Shown here: positions 1-9,287 of the stretch, piece after piece
Position numbering within the stretch: the stretch's first letter is position 1
Layout of the letters: every line of letters starts with the position of its first letter
Source: Roseivirga ehrenbergii
GTDB taxonomy: Bacteria; Bacteroidota; Bacteroidia; Cytophagales; Cyclobacteriaceae
DNA: 59,065 nt
Direction of reading: 5' to 3'
Assembly (NCBI RefSeq): GCF_001593005.1
Contig: NZ_LQZQ01000008.1
Coordinates: 1-59,065 of the forward strand
Program-made: the position numbers and the translations under genes
Notes under the pieces: model-generated
Databases searched by the model: none
The model's input: the letters and a program-made list of their open reading frames with translations, nothing else
What the model was told of the DNA's origin: nothing

Positions 1-77
1 TGCAGCATATTTTATGTCATTTGATTATTTTCAAACTTGCTATTATAGCATTGCTTTTAATTTGAAAATATTAAATA

Positions 78-440
78 CTACCATTCTTTGCTCAAGGTAG
101 TATCATCCTTTATAGTCAATTGAAAACCTCGATTTAATGAACTTCCATTAGTATAGTAACCCATACATTCATAAATCTGTCGGCCATTAGCGTTCGTAGC
201 ACTCACCACATAACATCCGTCTGTTGGGTTGGGGTCAGTATTCACAAAACTACCTTTTAAACGTTCACCAACTCCCAAGCTACCAAGGTTAGTTGAGTCG
301 TTACTATGAACAGAATGAATAAATACGTTTTCAAAAACTGTACTTGACTCATTAACAATAATAATGTCAGGGTTTTCCTTGTAAGCGCAACTTGTAAACG
401 TAAATAAAGAAATGATCACCAAGGTACTAAAGCTCTTCAT
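78..440 (-). CDS. Small secreted lipoprotein of unknown function
   Basis: A 120-residue protein starting at an ATG at 438-440. The N-terminus is a signal peptide with a lipobox ending at Cys18 (FTFTSC), so it is probably a lipoprotein. The mature part is short and polar (motifs such as NESSTVF and GVGERLKGSF), and I do not recognise a family. It lies 9 bases downstream of the larger lipoprotein gene on the same strand and is probably co-transcribed with it. Secretion is well supported; function is unknown. Confidence 0.6.
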   Translation of the reverse strand: MKSFSTLVIISLFTFTSCAYKENPDIIIVNESSTVFENVFIHSVHSNDSTNLGSLGVGERLKGSFVNTDPNPTDGCYVVSATNANGRQIYECMGYYTNGSSLNRGFQLTIKDDTTLSKEW

Positions 441-449
441 AATTTCTAT

Positions 450-1727
450 TTATAAGTTAGTTGGTATTAATTGAGATGAGTTAGTTGCACGGCCACGAGC
501 CGCCCCTCCTTCTAGGTTTGAGAGATAGACTAATTCGCCACTATTGAATGCTGCATTAATAGAGGTTAGAATGTCAGGGTAACCTCTTTCAGAGTAATTA
601 GACCACTCTCGACCAATTCTATTGTTGTGTAAATCCATTTGAACCTCTTTAAATTCATAACTATAATTAGGTGGGCGGTTTTCATGAGCGTCTCCCAACT
701 GCTTTGATAGAGACTCTCCTATCGTAATGGTATTCAAGGCATGAAAAAGAGCATGTCTAATTGCGTCTCCTTTCCCATTGTAATTCGACTCTCTATAGTT
801 GGCGGCAACATAATTTAAGGCTTGTTTGGCATTTGCCAAATAGAGTGCTTGGTTCCAAGTAGACATATTGTCAAATATTCCGATTTCAGCTGTAGACATT
901 TGGCTTCGGTAATCTTGTTCTAGTTCTATTTTATATAAGCATCCACGAACTGAGTCACCACAGCCTGCATAAGGTCCACCTCCATTCTGAGAGTAATAAG
1001 TGCCACTGCCTCCCCCGCCACCAAGGTACAGGTCCGGAATATATTCAAGGTTACACTCAGTTTCATAGGATATATTTACCAATTCAGAGTATTGATATAC
1101 CCATTCGTTTTCATAGGAGAGCAAGTAACTGTCGATATAATGATAAGTGGCGGTAACTTCACAGTTTTCCACCATTCTGTTTTCAATGTTGCCATTGCTG
1201 AAGTCACTATTTAGCGAAAGAGGAGCATCTAATAATTTGCCATTGTCCATCTTCTTGGCGTAAACCATTTGGTTGTTATTATCGAACACATTGAGAAGCC
1301 CCGAGAAACTTTCCATTTTGGAAAGGGAAACATCCTTTACCGACTTGCCTTCGGACTTCCAACGATCCATAAAGTACTTGGCCACATAGAAATCATATTT
1401 TCCACCCTCTCTTTTTATGGCGAGCAGTGATTGCTTTGTGTCATAAAGTTTGTTTGTGATCGGGACTTGTTTTTCCGAAAGGCTGATTTCAAACTCATAG
1501 TAGTCCAAACCCAGCTCTTCGGAGTGCTCAAGGAGCACTGATATATTCCAGTCCACTTTATAGTCACTGGAAACAACCTTGCTAAATGCCTCTGGAGAAA
1601 ACTGTGAAATGATGCTGTTGACTTCTGGGGCTTCAGTTGTCTCGAAGATATCCTCTTCAGAGCAGCCCAACAGTCCCAAGCCAATGGCTGAAAGCAATAG
1701 GATGGTTAAATAAATCTGCTTTTTCAT
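450..1727 (-). CDS. Lipoprotein with C-terminal DUF6973-like domain
   Basis: About 425 residues from the ATG at 1725-1727. A start 24 bases upstream is also open but would place extra residues before the signal peptide. The signal peptide ends in a lipobox (GLLGC). A Gly/Ser/Tyr-rich linker (GGGGGSGTYYSQ) near residue 245 separates the N-terminal half from a C-terminal domain containing NGKGDAIRHALFHAL and LGDAHE, a His-rich pattern I associate with DUF6973. The repeated conserved His and Asp residues suggest a hydrolase-like or metal site, but no activity is known to me. The small lipoprotein gene follows on the same strand. Confidence 0.6.
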   Translation of the reverse strand: MKKQIYLTILLLSAIGLGLLGCSEEDIFETTEAPEVNSIISQFSPEAFSKVVSSDYKVDWNISVLLEHSEELGLDYYEFEISLSEKQVPITNKLYDTKQSLLAIKREGGKYDFYVAKYFMDRWKSEGKSVKDVSLSKMESFSGLLNVFDNNNQMVYAKKMDNGKLLDAPLSLNSDFSNGNIENRMVENCEVTATYHYIDSYLLSYENEWVYQYSELVNISYETECNLEYIPDLYLGGGGGSGTYYSQNGGGPYAGCGDSVRGCLYKIELEQDYRSQMSTAEIGIFDNMSTWNQALYLANAKQALNYVAANYRESNYNGKGDAIRHALFHALNTITIGESLSKQLGDAHENRPPNYSYEFKEVQMDLHNNRIGREWSNYSERGYPDILTSINAAFNSGELVYLSNLEGGAARGRATNSSQLIPTNL

Positions 1728-1750
1728 GTGATTCTTTATTGTTCTTAGCA

Positions 1751-1769
1751 TTAAAACTGAGGGTTTTAA
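1751..1769. promoter_or_regulatory. Inverted repeat upstream of lipoprotein gene
   Basis: TTAAAAC and GTTTTAA form a 7-bp inverted repeat with a 5-nt spacer, about 24 bases before the lipoprotein start. It could be an operator or a leader hairpin. AT-rich repeats this short also arise by chance. Confidence 0.25.
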
Positions 1770-1923
1770 TACCCATCCACAATGGAGTATTAACTATACC
1801 CTATATTTATTAATGATATAAACACCGAAAAGTCACCCTTGAAATTGAATTATTTTCGAAAAAAAATATCGCTACACGATTAAACAACGATAAATCAGCG
1901 CCTTAACCCTTATATGAATAACC

Positions 1924-2529
1924 TTAAAAAACAGCCTCTATAAAATAAGCAAAGGTAGATGGGCGAAGGAGTAATGTGAAGATAACGCCATAGATGGCAC
2001 CAAAAAGATGAGCATCGTGGTTAATATTGTCTGTATTTCGCTTACTCATAATAATGGAGTAAACAATAAAGAGTCCGCCTAGAATATAGCCCGGCAAACA
2101 GATAATAGCATAAAGGCACAAATCTCTAATCGGGTCAAACAGAATAAAGGCCATCACCAAGGCCGAAACCCCACCGGATGCCCCAAGTGAATTATAGTTG
2201 TAGTTATTTTTATGTTTTATCGTTGTGGGAATATTCGCCACAATAACTGCTGTGATAAAAAGAAGGATATACAGCACAAGGCCTAACTCTCCAAAGTAGG
2301 TATAGAATATTTGCTCTATTGCCAGACCGAAAAAGTAAAGCGTAAAAAGGTTGAGAAGTAAATGGATACCATTGTTGTGTACAAAACCTGAGGTAATGAG
2401 TTGGTAATACTTCTTCTCGTGAACAACAGTGTACGGATTAAGCATTAAACGCCTATGCCATTCCGGTCGCTCCCAAGCAAAATACGTGACCAAGCCAATT
2501 ACGGCCATCAATATGTAGGTAACCTGCAT
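1924..2529 (-). CDS. Rhomboid family intramembrane serine protease
   Basis: A 201-residue multi-spanning membrane protein. The rhomboid signature is complete: an HxxxN pair in the second helix (H56, N60), the nucleophile in GASGG (Ser118), and the catalytic His in AHLFGAIYG (H174). Rhomboids cut transmembrane substrates inside the bilayer; the substrate here is unknown. The ATG follows the TAA of the polyprenyl synthase gene with no bases between and in the same frame, so expression probably depends on translational coupling. It is the last gene of the rnr / polyprenyl synthase / rhomboid operon. Confidence 0.88.
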   Translation of the reverse strand: MQVTYILMAVIGLVTYFAWERPEWHRRLMLNPYTVVHEKKYYQLITSGFVHNNGIHLLLNLFTLYFFGLAIEQIFYTYFGELGLVLYILLFITAVIVANIPTTIKHKNNYNYNSLGASGGVSALVMAFILFDPIRDLCLYAIICLPGYILGGLFIVYSIIMSKRNTDNINHDAHLFGAIYGVIFTLLLRPSTFAYFIEAVF

Positions 2530-3513
2530 TTAGTGCTCTCTATCAATTAAGTATTCTGCAAACCTCTTCAGCGAAGCTCGTTTTTCTTCTTCAATATCAA
2601 GTTGTTCCAAATCTGAAAAACCATGATCGAAGTATTCGTTCATTTTGGCTTTGGTTAAAGCTTCAATGCCAATGGCATCATAAATAGCACGTACTGCCTC
2701 CACTTTAGCAACAGCGTCAAATTCACTCAGCCCCAACCAATAATCGAGTTGTTTTTTCTGTTCTTCATTGGCCAATTCAAGTGCCTTTAGCAAAAGGAAA
2801 GTCTTTTTATTAGAAATGATATCTCCTCCTACCTGCTTCCCAAACTTGGCCTGATCGCCATATACATCCAGTAAGTCGTCCTTCAACTGAAATCCAATGC
2901 CAATACTCACCCCAAAGTCATATAGCAACTCAGCGTCTTCCTTTGAGCTTTGGGCAAGCATGGCTCCCAGCTTCAAACTAAAACCTAAAAGCACGGCAGT
3001 TTTCAGCCTAATCATATTGATATAAGCCGACTCATCTACTGTAGCTAATCTTTCGAAATTCATATCCAGTTGCTGACCTTCGCAAACTCCCGCAGCACAA
3101 GCGTTAAAATCGTGTACTATTTGTTTAAGGTTGGCCGGAGCATCCAAAAGCATATCGTAGGCTTTCACCATCATTACATCACCTGAAAGAATGGCGGTAT
3201 TTGCATCCCACTTTTCATGCACGGTGGCCTTGCCCCTTCTCAAAGGAGCATTGTCCATTATATCGTCATGTACTAGGGTGAAATTATGAAACACCTCCAC
3301 CGCCAAGGCTTGGTCCACAACCGTTTCGGGGTCGTCTTTAAAAAGTTTGTACGCCAAAAGCACGAGCAAAGGGCGCATTCGCTTTCCACCTAAAGACATA
3401 ATATATCTTATAGGTTCATAAAGCTCTTTTGGCTCGCTACCGTAATCTCGTTCTTCTAATCTTTTATTTATGAGCTGAACCAGCTCTAGGTGATTTTCGG
3501 TCATCCTCTGCAA
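2530..3513 (-). CDS. Polyprenyl diphosphate synthase (trans-type)
   Basis: A 327-residue isoprenyl diphosphate synthase that condenses allylic diphosphates with isopentenyl diphosphate. Both Asp-rich motifs are present: DDIMD at residues 83-87 and DDLLD at 212-216, together with GGKRMRP near residue 42. Phe78, five residues before the first motif, is bulky, which in this family tends to limit chain length; a farnesyl or geranylgeranyl product is therefore as likely as a long quinone tail (inference). The start (ATG 3513, or 3504) lies inside the 3' end of rnr, an overlap of 41-50 bases, so the two genes are coupled. Confidence 0.88.
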   Translation of the reverse strand: MQRMTENHLELVQLINKRLEERDYGSEPKELYEPIRYIMSLGGKRMRPLLVLLAYKLFKDDPETVVDQALAVEVFHNFTLVHDDIMDNAPLRRGKATVHEKWDANTAILSGDVMMVKAYDMLLDAPANLKQIVHDFNACAAGVCEGQQLDMNFERLATVDESAYINMIRLKTAVLLGFSLKLGAMLAQSSKEDAELLYDFGVSIGIGFQLKDDLLDVYGDQAKFGKQVGGDIISNKKTFLLLKALELANEEQKKQLDYWLGLSEFDAVAKVEAVRAIYDAIGIEALTKAKMNEYFDHGFSDLEQLDIEEEKRASLKRFAEYLIDREH

Positions 3514-5662
3514 ATGTTAAATCGATGGTTCTTCTGTCAATGTCGGTAGCTTTCACCCTAACATCTACATTATCGCCAAGGGTAATGATTCTCTTGTTTC
3601 GTTTACCAATCACTCGATAGTTTTGTTCATCAAACTCATAAAAATCATCTGTGAGATCAGACATTCTTACCATGCCCTCACATTTGGTTTCGGTGATTTC
3701 CACAAAAATACCCCATTCTGTAACACCACTAACAATCCCTGCAAAAACTTTATCTTCGGCCATGGCCATAAATTCAACTTGTTTGAATTTAATAGAAGCA
3801 CGTTCCGCATCGGCAGCGCGCTTTTCTCGTTCCGAAGCGTGAACACAAAGTTCTTCTGTTTCTTCTTTGTCTACCGATTTACCCCCATCCAAATAATGCT
3901 GAAGCAGACGATGCACCATCATGTCGGGGTAACGCCTAATGGGCGAAGTGAAATGTGTATAATGATCGAAAGCCAAACCAAAGTGACCATTTTCAGCCGT
4001 GGTATATTTTGCTTTCGCCATAGTACGGATGGCCAATTGTTGCAAAACGTTCTGCTCAGGCTTTCCTTCAATCTCACTGATTAATGCATTAAGTGATTTG
4101 GAAATTCCTTGACGTTCTACATCCATTTTATGCCCAAATCTTACAGCAAAGTTTGAAAAAGTATTCAACTTTTCAGGATCTGGGTTGTCGTGGGTTCTGT
4201 AAACGAAAGTTTTTGGTTTGTCTCTAGTACCTTTTTTAAATACAAATTCGGCCACACGCTTATTTGCCATGAGCATAAACTCTTCAATCAGCTTATGCGC
4301 ATCTTTTCTTTCCTTTGGGGTAATTCCGAGCGGCTTACCGTTTTCATCGAGTACAAACTTAACCTCCACGGTTTCAAAATTTACCGCACCATTTTTAAAA
4401 CGCCTGTTTTTCAAATGATGAGCCAGCTTGTTTAAATGATTGATATCCTCTGCAAAGTCGCCTTCGCCCGATTCAATTCTTTCTTGGGCTTCTTCATAAG
4501 TAAACCTTCGGTCAGAATGAATGATGGTTCGGCCAAACCATTCGTTTTTGATATTCGCGTTTTCATCCAATTCAAACACAGCCGAAAACGTAAGTTTATC
4601 TTCATTAGGGCGAAGAGAGCAAAGTCCGTTCGAGAGCCTTTCAGGCAACATCGGAATGGTGCGATCGACCAAATATACCGAAGTAGCCCTGTTTACGGCT
4701 TCCTTTTCGAGTTCAGAATTTGGTGTTACATAATGCGTTACATCGGCAATATGAATTCCGACTTCCGTATTTCCGTTTGGTAATTTTTGAACAGATAACG
4801 CATCGTCAAAATCTTTTGCATCGAAAGGATCAATCGTTACGGTAGTCACATTTCTGAAATCCCTACGTTTGGCTATTTCTGCTTTGGTGATTTTATCTGA
4901 AATGCTTTCGGCAGCGGTTTCTAGCCCTTCTGGAAACTCCAAAGGCAAGCCAAACTCGGCAATAATAGAGTGAATTTCTGCATTGTGTTCACCTGCTTTT
5001 CCAAGCACTCTGGTGACCACTCCCTCAGGTTTTTTATTTCTTTCGGGCCACTGGGTAATTTTCACAATGACTTTATCATTGTGCTTCGCACCGTTTAAGT
5101 CTTTTAAATTGATGAAGATGTCGTAAAACATTTTTCTGAAATCGGAAATCACGAAAGCGTATCGGCTCGACATTTCCAGTCGGCCCACAAACTCATCGCG
5201 GTTTCTTTCCAGTACCTCAACAATTTTACCTTCAGCATGCTTTCCATGCTTTTTGTTCTTCAAAACCACTTTGACTTTATCGTCATCCATGGCGCCATTG
5301 GTATCGTCTATCGATACCCAAATATCAGCAGTATCTTCATCACCGCCATCGGGGGTTACGTAGGCAAACCTTGCGTTCACAAAATCGACTGTTCCTGTAA
5401 TAGTTTCTCTTTCACTCTTATCGAGGGCAAAAGAGCCGTTACGTAGTTTTTTAATTGCGCCTATATCTTCCAATCGGAAAATGGCTTCAGTTACAATTTT
5501 CTTCGAGTTTTTATCTCTGACCCCAAGGGCCGTTAATATCTGCTTGATCTGATATCCTCTACCCGGATGTTCACCGAGGAAATCGAGGATGAGGGGCTGT
5601 ACTTGTTTAGCTCCGCGATCGGAGCCATTTGTATTTGTTTGTTTTTTTCTTCTATTACCCAT
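3464..5662 (-). CDS. rnr: Ribonuclease R
   Basis: A 732-residue 3'-5' exoribonuclease of the RNB family. In order it has a basic N-terminus, a winged-helix region (about 20-85), cold-shock/OB domains (about 85-230), the RNB catalytic core with DPFDAKDFDDA at 278-288 carrying the Mg-binding Asp residues, FTSPIRRYPD in the core's C-terminal part, and an S1 domain (GIVSGVTEWGIFVEI). The length fits Bacteroidota RNase R. It degrades structured RNA. It heads an operon with polyprenyl synthase and rhomboid genes; that association looks positional rather than functional. Confidence 0.95.
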   Translation of the reverse strand: MGNRRKKQTNTNGSDRGAKQVQPLILDFLGEHPGRGYQIKQILTALGVRDKNSKKIVTEAIFRLEDIGAIKKLRNGSFALDKSERETITGTVDFVNARFAYVTPDGGDEDTADIWVSIDDTNGAMDDDKVKVVLKNKKHGKHAEGKIVEVLERNRDEFVGRLEMSSRYAFVISDFRKMFYDIFINLKDLNGAKHNDKVIVKITQWPERNKKPEGVVTRVLGKAGEHNAEIHSIIAEFGLPLEFPEGLETAAESISDKITKAEIAKRRDFRNVTTVTIDPFDAKDFDDALSVQKLPNGNTEVGIHIADVTHYVTPNSELEKEAVNRATSVYLVDRTIPMLPERLSNGLCSLRPNEDKLTFSAVFELDENANIKNEWFGRTIIHSDRRFTYEEAQERIESGEGDFAEDINHLNKLAHHLKNRRFKNGAVNFETVEVKFVLDENGKPLGITPKERKDAHKLIEEFMLMANKRVAEFVFKKGTRDKPKTFVYRTHDNPDPEKLNTFSNFAVRFGHKMDVERQGISKSLNALISEIEGKPEQNVLQQLAIRTMAKAKYTTAENGHFGLAFDHYTHFTSPIRRYPDMMVHRLLQHYLDGGKSVDKEETEELCVHASEREKRAADAERASIKFKQVEFMAMAEDKVFAGIVSGVTEWGIFVEITETKCEGMVRMSDLTDDFYEFDEQNYRVIGKRNKRIITLGDNVDVRVKATDIDRRTIDLTFAEDDRKSPRAGSAHK

Positions 5663-5732
5663 AAAGGGGTTATTTAATAATGTTTAAAAATATGCTAGAA
5701 ATTAAGCAAAGGTGGGGAGAACACGAATCTTT

Positions 5733-6443
5733 CTAGATGATGAAAATGTCATCATTTTTTATTGCAGGAAATTGATTGAGTTTTAAAAATACCTGCGCGA
5801 GCACAATAACGTCCTTTTTACAGTATTTCGCAATTCTCTCCAAATCGTTTTCTTCGTAATACACTCTATTTACCTGACTTCCATCAATGTCGTCTTTACT
5901 AGTGGGAATGTTTAAAATGGCGGCCAACAAATCCAGTGAAGTAAAGTGTTTATAGTCACCAAACTTCCACATTTCCATGGTATCTAAATGCGGAATTTCC
6001 CATGGCTTTTTACCCGACATTTGAAGTGTTTTAGGCACTTCAATGCCGTTTATAATCATTCTTCGGGCGATATATGGAAAATCGAACTCCTTACCATTGT
6101 GCGCACAAAGCCTTAATTTCTTCGATTTAAATTTTTCTTCTACCAAGGTTTTAAACTCGGTTAAAATTTCAATTTCATCGTGGCTCGATATGTCCTTCAC
6201 CCTAAGCGAAAATCCATTTTCTTCTTCTTTAAAATAGCCCACCGCAATGGAAATTATTTTTCCAAATTCTGAATAAATTCCTGCTTGGCCATACAACTCG
6301 GCTGGCGACAGTTCATTTGGATTTCGTAAGAACGCAGCTTTTTTGGTCCAAAGCTTCTGCATTCTTTCGGGTAATTCATCAAAGCTTTTATAGGCTGCGG
6401 CTGTTTCTATATCCAGAAACAAAAGGTCGGAAAACTGTTTCAT
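5733..6443 (-). CDS. Predicted 3'-5' exonuclease, PolB-like DEDDy family
   Basis: A 236-residue ribonuclease-H-like exonuclease without a polymerase domain. Exo I is LFLDIET near residue 9, Exo II is CAHNGKEFDFPYI near 113, and Exo III is IAKYCKKDV near 205, whose Tyr-x3-Asp spacing is the DEDDy type. This matches the Pfam family of stand-alone exonucleases related to PolB proofreading domains. It probably trims DNA or RNA ends in the cytoplasm; the exact substrate is unknown. It stands alone between FBP aldolase and rnr on the same strand. Confidence 0.85.
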   Translation of the reverse strand: MKQFSDLLFLDIETAAAYKSFDELPERMQKLWTKKAAFLRNPNELSPAELYGQAGIYSEFGKIISIAVGYFKEEENGFSLRVKDISSHDEIEILTEFKTLVEEKFKSKKLRLCAHNGKEFDFPYIARRMIINGIEVPKTLQMSGKKPWEIPHLDTMEMWKFGDYKHFTSLDLLAAILNIPTSKDDIDGSQVNRVYYEENDLERIAKYCKKDVIVLAQVFLKLNQFPAIKNDDIFII

Positions 6444-6503
6444 CCTTTTAAGATAATAAGTATTCTAACAATTATAATACTGCGCACCCGATAATTAGGG
6501 CAT

Positions 6504-6531
6504 AAAAAAAGCAACTACCACCTGTAGTTGC
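6504..6531 (-). terminator. Rho-independent terminator of FBP aldolase
   Basis: On the minus strand a perfect 8-bp stem (GCAACTAC / GTAGTTGC, 5-nt loop, 6511-6531) is followed by seven T residues (the A run at 6504-6510). It lies about 30 bases after the aldolase stop codon. Confidence 0.85.
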
Positions 6532-6560
6532 TCTCTTAACCTTAGTTTTTGAAATAAAGT

Positions 6561-7625
6561 TTAGTTTCTGTTCATGCAATTCAAATCGCTGAAGGCTTCT
6601 TCTAATCTTTTCACAATGCTTTCTTCTCCTTTTCTTAACCAAACACGTGGATCGTAGAATTTTTTGTTTGGAGAATCATCGCCTGTTGGGTTACCAATCT
6701 GGCCTTGAAGGTAATCCTTCTTATCGTTGTAATAGCTGTGAACGCCATCCCAGAATGCCCACTGAATATCAGTATCAATGTTCATTTTGATTGAACCGTA
6801 AGAAGTAGCTTCCTTAATTTGAGCAGGCTCTGAGCCTGAACCTCCGTGGAATACAAAGTAAACTGGCTTGTCTTCGGTATTGAATTTAGCTTTGATATAA
6901 TCCTGAGAGTTTTTCAAGATTTCTGGTTTCAAAGAAACATTACCTGGCTTATAAACACCGTGTACGTTTCCGAAAGAAGCAGCAATTGTGAAAATATCTC
7001 CTACTTGTCTTAACGCATCCCAAGCTTGAGCCACTTCTTCTGGCTGAGTGTACAGTCTTGAAGAATCTACATCTGTATTGTCTACACCGTCTTCTTCTCC
7101 ACCAGTAATTCCCAACTCTATTTCAATACCCATTTCAAGGGCATGCATTCTTTTGTAATATTCAACACTGATAGAAATGTTATCCTCAAGTGTTTCCTCA
7201 GAAAGGTCGAGCATGTGCGTGCTGTACAATGGCTGACCATTCTCTTTGTAATATTTTTCACCGGCTTCTAAAAGGCCGTCAATCCAAGGTAATAATTTTT
7301 TGGCAGCGTGGTCGGTGTGAAGAATTACAGGAACACCATAATGCTTGGCCATTTGATGTACGTGCATAGCACCAGAAATAGCACCTTGAATAGATGCATT
7401 GTAGTCGTCATTTGCAAGTGACTTGCCAGCATAAAAAGCGGCACCACTTACTGAAAACTGGATCATTACTGGTGAATTCACTTTGGCCGCAACCTCTAAA
7501 ACTGAATTGATTGTGTTTGTACCAGTAACGTTTACTGCTGGTAACGCAAACTCATTCGCTTTGGCATAAGCTAAACAATCCTTAAGCTCTTGGCCATAAA
7601 GTACACCACTTCTGAATCTTGACAT
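6561..7625 (-). CDS. fbaA: Class II fructose-bisphosphate aldolase
   Basis: Zinc-dependent aldolase of glycolysis and gluconeogenesis, interconverting fructose 1,6-bisphosphate and glyceraldehyde-3-P plus dihydroxyacetone-P. I take the ATG at 7623-7625 (MSRFRSGVLYGQ), giving 354 residues, close to the 359 of E. coli FbaA; the frame stays open 42 bases further upstream but that extension looks untranslated. HTDHAAKK at 103-110 carries the catalytic Asp and a zinc His. Further family motifs are EIELGITGGEEDG and VFHGGSGS. It has its own consensus promoter and terminator, so it is a single-gene unit. Confidence 0.95.
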   Translation of the reverse strand: MSRFRSGVLYGQELKDCLAYAKANEFALPAVNVTGTNTINSVLEVAAKVNSPVMIQFSVSGAAFYAGKSLANDDYNASIQGAISGAMHVHQMAKHYGVPVILHTDHAAKKLLPWIDGLLEAGEKYYKENGQPLYSTHMLDLSEETLEDNISISVEYYKRMHALEMGIEIELGITGGEEDGVDNTDVDSSRLYTQPEEVAQAWDALRQVGDIFTIAASFGNVHGVYKPGNVSLKPEILKNSQDYIKAKFNTEDKPVYFVFHGGSGSEPAQIKEATSYGSIKMNIDTDIQWAFWDGVHSYYNDKKDYLQGQIGNPTGDDSPNKKFYDPRVWLRKGEESIVKRLEEAFSDLNCMNRN

Positions 7626-7664
7626 TTCTTTAAATTTATGCTGGTTAATTTTTGGGCAAAGAAA

Positions 7665-7693
7665 CAAAATTAATCTATCTAAAGGAACTCAAA
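7665..7693 (-). promoter_or_regulatory. Bacteroidota-type promoter of fbaA
   Basis: Read on the minus strand, TTTG (7693-7690) is followed after 17 nt by TAATTTTG (7672-7665). This is a full match to the Bacteroidota -33/-7 consensus and lies about 40 bases before the aldolase ATG. Confidence 0.8.
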
Positions 7694-7821
7694 GGGGAAG
7701 GAATAAAAGATTTGAGCACTAGCCAGTTATAGATTGCATCATTTAATTATAAACGATCGTGTAAAAGTGGCTACACTGCTCCGATTTCTTTTTTAACTTC
7801 CGCCTCCAAATTTTTATGACT

Positions 7822-9285
7822 ATGAAAAAAACACTCTGCATACTCTTTAGCGCTGCGCTAGTCTTTACGGCCTGCTCACCAAAAGCCGATGACCAAGCCA
7901 CGGTTTTCAAAAAAATTAATGAAGAAGTTTTGGCCAACTCTAAAGCCTACGAAACTTTAGGAGAAGCCATTGAAACCATTGGTCACAGACTTACAGGTTC
8001 TGAAAATGGCGCTCAGGCCGAACAATATACTTATGACCTACTGAAAAGCTATGGGATGACTGATGTACAGTTCCAACCTTTCGAAGTAGAATCATGGTCG
8101 AGAGGAAATATTGATGTGCAGATTGGCGCAAAGGGTAAATTGGAAACTGTGCCTGCCGTTACTTTGGCACACTCTCCTGTTTCAGCAGATGTGACTGCTG
8201 AAATCGTGGACATGGGCAATGGCGTTGATGCTGACTATGAAGCCAGACCTGATGCCGTAATGGGGAAAATCGCTTTGGTGTATATTGGTACTTTGCCAGA
8301 TAGCCCAAAAGGAACTCCAGGGTTACACCGTTCTGAAAAAACCGCTTTAGCGACTAAATATGGTGCTATTGGTATCATCATCATTAACCAAGTAGATGGA
8401 GGCGTTTTACTTACCGGAACGGCTTCGGTTACGGGTAGCCTTATTCCAATCCCTGCGGTTTGTATTGGGAAAGAAGATGGAATGGCCTTGAAAGAAAGTT
8501 TGGCAGCAAAAAGCCAATTTGCTTCTATTAAAATGACCAACCAATCGGGATTAATTAAAGCGAGAAACGTGATTGCCACAATTAAGGGTTCAGAGTTTCC
8601 TGATGAGAAAATTATTGTAGGCGGACATTTAGATTCATGGGATTTGTCTACTGGAGCAATCGATAATGGCATTGGTTCATTTGCTGTATTAGACATGGCT
8701 AGAACTTTCCAAGCCTTGAATTTGAAACCAAAAAGAACTGTTCAGTTTGTAATGTTTATGGGTGAAGAAGAAGGTTTACTGGGTTCTAGATATATGGTAG
8801 ACGAAGCCATAAAGAATGGAACGATTGACCAAATTAAGTATGTAATGAACCAAGACATGTCGGGTAACCCTGCTGGATTTGGAACAGGCGGAAGACCAGA
8901 AGCCGAAGCTTTCTTTAAGGCTGTTGGAAAAGAAATCATGGCGATTGATTCTACTACCTACACTAACGCAGTTAGCAATGGTGCTGGACTGCATAGTGAT
9001 CATCAGCCATTTATGTTGCAAGGAATTCCTTACACTGCACCAAGCTCAAGATTAGACCGCGCCATTTATGGTTGCTACCATGCCGATTGTGATTCCTTCG
9101 ACTTAGTAAACAAAGAGCATATGGTAAACAATGTTCGTTTTAGTTCTATGATGCTTTACGCATTGGCCAATGCCGAAACGCTTCCTGCCAAAAAACTAAA
9201 CGATGCCGAAACCAAAGCTTTCTTAGAAGGTCATGACCTTAAGCTGAAGCTACAAATTGGTGGGGATTGGAGATGGGATAACTAA
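7822..9285 (+). CDS. Secreted M28 family metallopeptidase (lipoprotein)
   Basis: An aminopeptidase/carboxypeptidase-type di-zinc peptidase of about 487 residues. The signal peptide ends in a lipobox (VFTAC), so it is probably anchored in the envelope. A PA-like insertion (about 110-250) precedes the M28 core. Numbering from an upstream ATG at 7816, the likely zinc ligands and catalytic residues are H271 and D273 (GGHLDSWD), D283 (AIDNG), E317-E318 (GEEEG), D347 (NQDMSG) and a late His in CYHADCDS. It digests peptides outside the cytoplasm. The tauE-like gene starts 2 bases after its stop. Confidence 0.9.
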   Translation: MKKTLCILFSAALVFTACSPKADDQATVFKKINEEVLANSKAYETLGEAIETIGHRLTGSENGAQAEQYTYDLLKSYGMTDVQFQPFEVESWSRGNIDVQIGAKGKLETVPAVTLAHSPVSADVTAEIVDMGNGVDADYEARPDAVMGKIALVYIGTLPDSPKGTPGLHRSEKTALATKYGAIGIIIINQVDGGVLLTGTASVTGSLIPIPAVCIGKEDGMALKESLAAKSQFASIKMTNQSGLIKARNVIATIKGSEFPDEKIIVGGHLDSWDLSTGAIDNGIGSFAVLDMARTFQALNLKPKRTVQFVMFMGEEEGLLGSRYMVDEAIKNGTIDQIKYVMNQDMSGNPAGFGTGGRPEAEAFFKAVGKEIMAIDSTTYTNAVSNGAGLHSDHQPFMLQGIPYTAPSSRLDRAIYGCYHADCDSFDLVNKEHMVNNVRFSSMMLYALANAETLPAKKLNDAETKAFLEGHDLKLKLQIGGDWRWDN

Positions 9286-9287
9286 CA

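Noticed and set aside
1415-1684. An 89-codon frame antisense-offset inside the DUF6973 lipoprotein gene
   Set aside because: It overlaps the signal-peptide part of a convincing lipoprotein and has no domain or start context.
3623-5446. Several open frames antisense to rnr (60-150 codons)
   Set aside because: They lie wholly within the clear RNase R gene, have Ser/Phe/His-rich shadow composition and no recognisable domain.
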